Source: Knufia peltigerae
Taxonomy: Eukaryota; Ascomycota; Eurotiomycetes; Chaetothyriales; Trichomeriaceae
DNA length: 64,000 bases
Assembly (NCBI GenBank): GCA_030247855.1
Contig: JAPDRN010000008.1
Span: forward strand, 525,958 to 589,957
Reading direction: 5' to 3'
The notes beneath the pieces were generated by a model. It had not been told where the DNA came from and did not search any database. It saw only the letters and a list, made by a program, of their open reading frames with translations. Positions within the stretch are counted from its first letter, which is position 1, and each line of letters opens with the position of its first letter. Below are positions 57,114-64,000 of the stretch, one piece after another. The position numbers were made by a program, and so were the translations under genes.

Positions 57114-59474
57114 TCACAGTATGTCTTCATCCTCGTCTGTATCAAATTCAGGATCAATGGTAGGAATTTCTGAGTCGTCACTATCACTCCCATCTTGTGG
57201 AAAGTGTTTGCGTGCTGTGTTATTCGACACCAGATGACCACCAGATGCTGGCACTTGAGCCTGCCAATTCACAGTCTGTGGATTCAATTCCCCAACAATA
57301 TCTGTGTCAGCATCCAATTCACTTGGATCAGCGTTCATATCTTGAGTCATCGGCCTGACTGCATCTTCAGAAAGTGCTTCCGAGCGCGGCTTCTTTGGTT
57401 CTCTCGACTCAACCAATCCGGACGAAAGGACCTCAATGCTCTCGACGTCAGTTTCCATGACCTCGATCGACCTTTTCTGTGCTCGAATACCCTGGTTGTC
57501 CTCCACGCGGGGAATCATCTTAGCATAGGTCTCATCCGCATTGGCTTCTGGAGCCCCTGTATCTTCGTTCTGTTGTTCTGCGACTGACTGTTCCAGATGG
57601 ACCAATATATCGGTCTTGTCCAGGCCATCGTGTTCATGCTCTTCGTCATCCGAAAGCTGAGCTTCCGACTCCTTTCGAACATGGGGTCCACCATCACTAA
57701 ATACTGGCATACGTGGTCTGAGCAAGGCCTCCAATGCCATGTTGTCTTGGGTAGACCGAGCCAGGAAGGGCAACAAGCTTGCACCAACAGCTTTGCCGTC
57801 CTTCGATTGTACCGGGTTCAGAACACTTGCCAACACGGCATCCTCATGGTTCAGTAAAACTGCAATTCTGTCCAGTTCTGCCCTTATATGCCGGGACATG
57901 GACGAAGCTGGGTAGTACCTTAATGCCTGAGACAACAAGGCCCAAGCAGCTTCAAATACCTCTGGTTCCTTGCAGAGAGAGCCAGTGTCGGACCTACCAT
58001 TGCTATTGGGGGTCGAGTTAAAACCCAACCGAATGTTATCGTTCTTTGCAATGGTAGCGGTACTGTCGGCCGTCGTCCGTAGATATCCTGTTTTCACATC
58101 GACACAGCAGCGCTCCAATATACTCAAAAAAGCGGTCCGGTGACTCTTTAAGGCATGGATATCAAGCTGCATCATGATATTCCCAAGGATAGAATAGATA
58201 TCAGACCTGATACCTTCATGCCATGACATATTTGCAAAGAGGTCAAGAATCTGGCTTACGATTGTCTGTTGTAAGGGAACGAGAGCTCGTCCAAGGGATG
58301 AGCACAATTTTGCAAGAAGTCCAAGGCATGCCCTGTGAACTTCGGGCAAATTTACCCACAACTCTTCCTTTTCTTCCTTGCTTGCCTCTTTGTGATACTT
58401 CAAGTCGCTGCTATTCCCAGGCTTGCCAGATGGAACGGTTATCACCATGAGACGAGCTGTTAGATCGATAACTGCTCCAATTGGCAAAGGCAAACTTTCC
58501 GCCGAGGGTATAGACGTCAAACAGACTAGCCATTGTAATATCACCCTGAGCCTATGACTGCCTTCATTAATTCCAGCCCAAGGAGGAAGTCCGGCTGAGT
58601 CTGATTCCGCTTGTTTTGGGTCTTTAGCGAAGTTCGGCTTGCCTCTAACTCTTCCCAAAGTGGGATCATTGGACTCGTGTTCCTCGACAACGGCTCGGAA
58701 TACTTTGTCGGCGGTGGTGTGTGCCCCGTTGATCAGATCACGGCCCATTGAAATCGAGTCTTGGATGATTGTAGTCTTCGGAATAGACCATAGCAGCCAG
58801 CAGAGAAGTCGTATGGCCAGATCCCGCTGGGGTGCACGAGCTTCAATATCCGCAATGACGCTGACACAGATGGGCTTCAATTGATTGAGGAATGGTCGAA
58901 ACACTGAGGCGTATTTTGGAAGCAGGCGGATCCAGCAGGTCAGTACCGAACTCAGTAAGGGACTGGCGACATTCTTGCTACCATTACTAGTTCGAATACT
59001 TGTTGGTCGTATTAGGTTGAGAGTGGTTTTGATGAAGGTAGGAAGTAGCGGCGTGGTAATCTCTCGAACCAAGGCCGGATCATCCTGAGTCAGGACGAAG
59101 ATTCGAGTAAGAGTGATTAAGTAAAGTGTCTTGACTTCGACAGTATCCGGCTTGTTCATGCAATTGAGAAGACCTCTGGCCCAGCTTTCCGTAACACGAA
59201 GGACGTTTTCACCACCATTGTCAATAGATGCTTTGACCAGAACAGCACCCGTAAAACGACCAGCAATGGACTTTTCTTGGAGTAGAGAATTGATTCGAGT
59301 TTTCAATTTGTGCACCGCAACTGAAGCAGTATTGGCCTTGCTATCCGCGAACTGTAAGTTCAGTGAACAATTCGCCAACTGTGCCGCAAGCAAGCCTGCA
59401 ATACGAGGCAAATCATCGACTGCTGTAACAGTGAGCCGATTTGCTACTGCACGCAGCACATTCTCGTGTTGCAT
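57114..59474 (-). CDS. RIX1: Pre-rRNA-processing protein RIX1
   Basis: Single exon, 786 residues from the ATG at 59474 (MQHENVLRAVANRL); the longer frame begins with TTG. The N-terminal 220 residues are an all-helical repeat region matching the RIX1/PELP1 N-terminal domain: HKLKTRINSLLQEKSIAGRF, AVLVKASIDNGGENVLR, ESWARGLLNCMN, LPTFIKTTLNLIR. More armadillo/HEAT-like helices follow to about 590. The last 200 residues are acidic and disordered with a DTDEDEDIL end. RIX1 forms the Rix1-Ipi1-Ipi3 complex with Rea1, which processes ITS2 and matures pre-60S particles in the nucleoplasm. Divergent from YPP1 over 272 bp. Confidence 0.9.
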   Translation of the reverse strand: MQHENVLRAVANRLTVTAVDDLPRIAGLLAAQLANCSLNLQFADSKANTASVAVHKLKTRINSLLQEKSIAGRFTGAVLVKASIDNGGENVLRVTESWARGLLNCMNKPDTVEVKTLYLITLTRIFVLTQDDPALVREITTPLLPTFIKTTLNLIRPTSIRTSNGSKNVASPLLSSVLTCWIRLLPKYASVFRPFLNQLKPICVSVIADIEARAPQRDLAIRLLCWLLWSIPKTTIIQDSISMGRDLINGAHTTADKVFRAVVEEHESNDPTLGRVRGKPNFAKDPKQAESDSAGLPPWAGINEGSHRLRVILQWLVCLTSIPSAESLPLPIGAVIDLTARLMVITVPSGKPGNSSDLKYHKEASKEEKEELWVNLPEVHRACLGLLAKLCSSLGRALVPLQQTIVSQILDLFANMSWHEGIRSDIYSILGNIMMQLDIHALKSHRTAFLSILERCCVDVKTGYLRTTADSTATIAKNDNIRLGFNSTPNSNGRSDTGSLCKEPEVFEAAWALLSQALRYYPASSMSRHIRAELDRIAVLLNHEDAVLASVLNPVQSKDGKAVGASLLPFLARSTQDNMALEALLRPRMPVFSDGGPHVRKESEAQLSDDEEHEHDGLDKTDILVHLEQSVAEQQNEDTGAPEANADETYAKMIPRVEDNQGIRAQKRSIEVMETDVESIEVLSSGLVESREPKKPRSEALSEDAVRPMTQDMNADPSELDADTDIVGELNPQTVNWQAQVPASGGHLVSNNTARKHFPQDGSDSDDSEIPTIDPEFDTDEDEDIL

Positions 59475-59746
59475 TTTTGTGTCTGTAGGAAATACAAACA
59501 AATAAATACCATCCCTAAGGAATCTTGGAATTTTTTATGAATCGGCAAGAAGTGATGCCGAAGTTTTGCCATGTGCATTCATTGTACCCGACAACAAGCC
59601 AATTTCATGACTGCGACTGTCTTCTTCAGTGTCTTGTTTTGCAACTGGAGCGTGTCTCTACAGTTGGCTTCGCGAACCTCAAGAGCAAAATGTCACAATT
59701 GAGGAATCCTTGACGGGGACGTGCTCTCGATAACCCAGGTGTCACG
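59475..59746. promoter_or_regulatory. Shared 272 bp divergent promoter of RIX1 and YPP1
   Basis: Lies between two start codons pointing apart. Contains no frame of note. The short distance implies overlapping promoter elements. Confidence 0.55.
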
Positions 59747-62700
59747 ATGAGTGTAGGTCCTGTCTGCCCGACTGTCATGAAGCGTCCCCTCTAATCTATA
59801 CCAGGTCCATCAGGACAAGGCCCAGCGCTACATCAGCCTGCTAGACACTGCGCGAATCAGCGCCAATTGGCAAGAGCTTCCAGAACTTATACGCAAAGTC
59901 ACAAAGCACGCTCCAGACCGGAAATGTATAGTTCCAACCTTGTGGTAGTCCTTGCTCTGACCCCTCTCCGCAGGCTTGATACAGACCGCCAAAGTCGAAT
60001 ATAGTGTTGCGAGCTCACAGAGCCAACGTCCCAATACCGCCTCCAGTAATCGCGCTCCTACAGAAAGCGATATAACCTCCCTCGAGGCAGAAATACGAGC
60101 TGGCGGGCAGCCATTTGAAGACTCGGTACAAGGACAGGCGGCGTTGCTTTGGGCTCAATGGGCTGGAGGAAACAAGCAGAAGAAACATTCACAAATCACT
60201 TTCGAACCTTCTCGCACTGCGGCAGATGTGAATTCGGTATGGACAAAAATATGTGTGGTGAAGGCTGTTTACATACAGGGCATGTTCATGAGTCAAGGCG
60301 GCGACGAACAGCAAGGACAAGAATTACACAGTACTCTTCTGCCATGGCTCGACTCAAATCGGAGCCTCGTTGTCTCAACTCCGCAACTATTATACTGGGC
60401 GCAGCAACTGCTCGGTCGGATAGCCTTGGGTCAGCGACCAGCCGAAGCCAACTCTTTCCCGGCCTCAAACAATGACACCACATCTTTCAGACTGCAAGCT
60501 TTCCGTCACTGGGCAGTACTGACAGCAAAAGCTCCAGATGTGTCTCGTTCAACATCTGGAAATTCACTGGGCCATCTATCCAAACTGATGATGTGGAGAG
60601 CTTACTACAGATTCATCTCGGACATCCTACTAAGGAAACCTCGCACTCCACAATCGTCGCCAATGAATGCTCGAGCCGATTTGTCAAATGAGCTGCGCCG
60701 AGTAGAGACCTCCTACGAAAATGAGCTCTTGCGAAATACGCAGTTTCCGAAGGCCGATGGATCCAATCAGGTTATTGAAGAGTGGGTGGAAGAGTTTATT
60801 CGGAATTGGTGCATTCTCTGCGGGCCAGATTGGTCGGAGTCAGATCTGGGCGAGGGTGGACGTGATGCCGTTGGTAGGAACGTGCTTGACATGCTATATC
60901 GGGCTGCGACGAAAACATTTCATTCAACACTCATCTTCCGGCGACTATTTCAAGTTCACAAGGCACTGGCTGACTTTGACCTCGCCTACAAAGCTCTGGA
61001 CACGTACGTCGAACTTATGGATCGAGCCCGAGCGGCCGCGTCCCAAGCCGGTGGCGAGTCCACCAAGAGAGATAGCGATCACATTTATCTTCAAACCATT
61101 GCCGAGGCCGTTGAAGGGTTGTCTTCTTTCGGTCGCGCCGGAGAAGCTGAGAAGGGGTATAATTTATCCCTGAAGCTTGAGGACTTGCTTGATGAATTAG
61201 AGCCCCAGCCAGATGTGAATGTTCTGAATGGCTCGAATCATACTAGTGGGGACCCGGTCACCAACGGGTTTTCAACGGAGCCTCTGCCCCCCGAAGTGGT
61301 CGAGGTTGTGTATCGAGCTATCGGTATTGGTAAAGCGCAGTGGGCTCGATTCACACCAACCAGCGAAGGCCGTTCCAACCTGCAGTCTGATGCCATTGAA
61401 AGCCTCCGGAAGGCTGCTTCTCAAGATCTTCCAGTTGAACAGAGATTAAACTGTCTTTTCGCTCTAGGCAGGATGCTCGGAGAAACACGCGAGATCGACG
61501 AAGCGATTGCGGTGGTGAAGCTTGCGTTGAGTTGCGACTCGAACGAAGTGGCAGCAGATCAGACGTATGATCTACAACGAGACTTGATCCCTTTTTGGCA
61601 CCTGCTAGCATTGCTCTTGTCTTCCAAGCAGAACTTTGAGATCGCCAGCCAAAGCTGTGCTGCGGCATTCGAGCAATTTCCGTCATCGGATATCATTTTT
61701 GGTGTTGGTCGTGGCGCTGCAAGGAGCGGCGAGAAACAAATGAGAGGTCAGCATCAGGTCGGCCTTGTGGATGATATGGAATGCGATGAGCTTCAGAGAA
61801 TTATTGAAATCCGGATCTCCGAACTCGCATTGACGGAGCTCTCGGAAGGTCCTGAGCATGCGGTCAATAACAGTAATGACTTGCTTGCATTATATTCACG
61901 ACTGTTTGGGCGCCACGGCACCCTTACTCTCGCGGATGAAAGATCGAGGTCGAGAACCAAAATATTACAAGTCCCTAAAAGCTCGGCCGGCACAATCAAG
62001 AGTTCGAAAGGCAGCATATTCTCTCGACGGGCTGGCAGGCTGCATGAGTCTCCCAAAGCTCAGAAAGCGCACAGCACGCCATCTGTCGCTGAGGAACCCC
62101 GTCGTCCCGATACACAGACAACGCAAGCACCAACGATACATGTCACCAACGAAGACGAAAAGCCGTCGCCACATAAACACCGTCTATTCCGGACTTCTCA
62201 TGAGCATTCCAAAGACGAAAAGCGACATGGGTCAAGACGCCTCTCACGGTCGCGTAGTCGCGGTAGAACCGACCCTGGTCATAAATCGGATACTGGCGAG
62301 TCATTCGAAACAACGCCAGAAAAAGTGAGCAATTCAGAAGAGCCATCACAGCCTGTTTTAGAAACAATCACTTCTCAAGACGTCCCAGCTGTACCCGCCT
62401 CGACCGATCACGACGAGAGCAGCGATACCAAACAACCTTTGAAGGAAGTTCCGCATAATCTTGCAACACATGACACAATGCCACCGCCTGTACAGCACCA
62501 ACAGCAGCCTCCGGAGCAGGATATACGTCTACCAACGAGAGTGCCCTCGGACCTAGTACCTCGATTCCCTCAGACTGCATCGCAACGCCATGCCCTCAGT
62601 ATTCTAGTCAAGATCTGGTTGATCATTGCCATGCTGTATCGACGGGCCAAAATGTTTGACGATTCACGCGAGGCATGTGATGAAGCGGCCAAGGTGGCAT

Positions 62701-63437
62701 CAAAGCTTGAAAGCATCATTGCCAGTGTGGAAAGCTCAGCCCGGGCTTTTAGCAGTGCTGGCTGGGGTGGTGGTGGCAAAAGTTCTGACGAGCTATGGGC
62801 TGATGTCTATTGCGAACGTGCCGAGCTTTTGATGGCGATCGCCCGAGAAAAGGAAGAAAAGGAAGGCCAGGTGTGTTCTGAAGGGGTACGCGATGCTGTT
62901 GAGCAATATGAAACATGTCTGATGTGTTTTGTTGACCACCCTGGAGGAATCGTGGGACTTAGCACCGTGTTACTGGACTACTATGAGCGCAAGGTTGAAT
63001 TGGCTAGACGAGTCGATAGTGGTCCGGCCAAGATGGGAGAAACGCCGGCCGACAGGGGCCGGAAACAACACCGACGAGAACTGAGCCGTTCCTCTGACAG
63101 TGCTGCAATTAATGGAGGGCCGTTGGACACAGATACGACGGCTGGCTCAACGACGGCTCTACCGTCACGAGGAAGCAAGGACGACGAGCTGAAGAAGACT
63201 CCAGAGAACCTCAACAGACTAGCGGCAAGAGACCGCGCATATGGGTTGTTATCTAGCCTGACAAAGCTGGGGTCCGGCTGGGACAACTCAGAAGCGTGGT
63301 TTGCGTTGGCGCGAGCACATGAACTCGGAGGAGAAGTGGACAAAGCCAAAGAGATTCTATGGTGGTGCGTTGAGCTGGAAGATTCACGGCCAATCCGACA
63401 CTGGTCCAATCTCGGGTGCAGTGGCTACGTACTTTAG
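59747..63437 (+). CDS. YPP1: Cargo-transport protein YPP1 (TTC7-like tetratricopeptide protein)
   Basis: Three exons: 59747-59752 (only ATG AGT), 59805-59925 and 59974-63437, with introns 59753-59804 and 59926-59973, give 1196 residues in one frame. The N-terminus reads KAQRYISLLDTARISANWQELPELIRKVTKHAPDRKC and continues into LIQTAKVEY, the conserved YPP1/TTC7 start. TPR-like helices follow through about residue 620 (for example RLFQVHKALADFDLAYKALDTYVELM). Then a disordered Arg/Ser-rich linker (residues about 640-860) and a C-terminal TPR block ending WWCVELEDSRPIRHWSNLG. Ypp1 with Efr3 anchors the PI 4-kinase Stt4 at the plasma membrane and aids endocytic cargo transport. Confidence 0.92.
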
Positions 63438-64000
63438 GAATTAATTTGGAAGGGGGTCGAGTGATGTTTAAAACGCGTTTCTGGAAGTTTCTGTAACATC
63501 ACCGTGATTGAGAAGTACGGAGCATACGGAGTAGAGTATTTTGTATCAGCACTCTCTGGTCGTTCTGGCCAAGTGTTACAGATTCGGAGGCCGACAAGGA
63601 CGGCGGCTTCTGAGGAGGCGGACTGAGGCTGAGGCAGCAAGCCGGCGTGTCTAAAGGACAAGCTGACAACCAACCGTTCAAAGAAGCGAGAGAGGCTGAC
63701 AAGTCAAACGAGAGTGCCGGATGATGAATACGAATCCTTTCAATAATGTTATTGCAATACTCCGTATATCCGTATGTTAGGCATCCTCGGATAAGCGCTG
63801 AAAGTGCCGGCTTCAATATTTTTAGACCAAGGCACCAACAATCACCGGCCCTACTGTACGGCTCTCCACGCCTTTGTTCTACTGTACAGTAGGTACTCCG
63901 TACTTGGTACCTTGTACAGTATCGACTTGGCCGGGACGAGGGTCTGAGCCTCTACCTGCAGGCATGATGACACGCTTGGCTACAGAGTGTGCTGAAACAC
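63438..64000. other. Intergenic stretch at the right edge
   Basis: About 0.56 kb after YPP1. Three TACGGAGTA/TACTCCGTA copies (63525, 63758, 63894). Short minus-strand frames lack support. The next gene lies outside the window. Confidence 0.5.

Overview
The window is nuclear DNA of a filamentous ascomycete (Pezizomycotina). Genes are on both strands and are split by short introns of about 39-100 bp with GT...CTAAY...AG signals. Several proteins are typical of filamentous fungi (YPP1, RIX1, VWA-Hint protein, HPP protein, GPR1/FUN34/YaaH transporter, cytoplasmic dynein intermediate chain). The gene mix fits Eurotiomycetes, possibly Chaetothyriales, but that placement is inference. No tRNA, rRNA or CRISPR array was recognised.

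Left part (1-17.7 kb) looks like an accessory catabolic region. It holds a thiolase-fold protein lacking the usual nucleophile Cys and ending in PKL, a hypothetical protein, a Baeyer-Villiger monooxygenase, a true 3-ketoacyl-CoA thiolase with an N-terminal PTS2, a double-SDR multifunctional-enzyme-like protein ending in SKL, an SRPBCC protein and a damaged MFS transporter. Three of these carry peroxisomal signals. I infer a peroxisomal beta-oxidation-like route fed by a BVMO that turns a ketone into an ester or lactone. A VWA-Hint protein follows at 15.4-17.7 kb.

Middle part: a 5.4 kb gene-poor stretch (17.7-23.1 kb) leads to a bHLH transcription factor. After it come a large single-pass membrane protein, a phosphatidylserine-decarboxylase-family enzyme with a GC-AG intron, an HPP membrane protein and a leukotriene-A4-hydrolase-type aminopeptidase. 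Two gaps of about 2.7 kb flank an Ato-type acetate transporter.

Right part (43.6-63.4 kb) is mostly housekeeping: ATP synthase subunit e facing dynein intermediate chain, ureidoglycolate lyase, an MFS drug/polyamine-type transporter, a DUF985 cupin, TspO/MBR, an HLTF/Rad5-like SNF2-RING helicase, and the divergent RIX1/YPP1 pair. A 363 bp AT-rich segment with 15 bp perfect inverted termini lies just upstream of the helicase start codon.

Multi-exon models below were built by hand. Splice sites were chosen so that reading frame and family motifs both continue. They remain predictions without transcript data.
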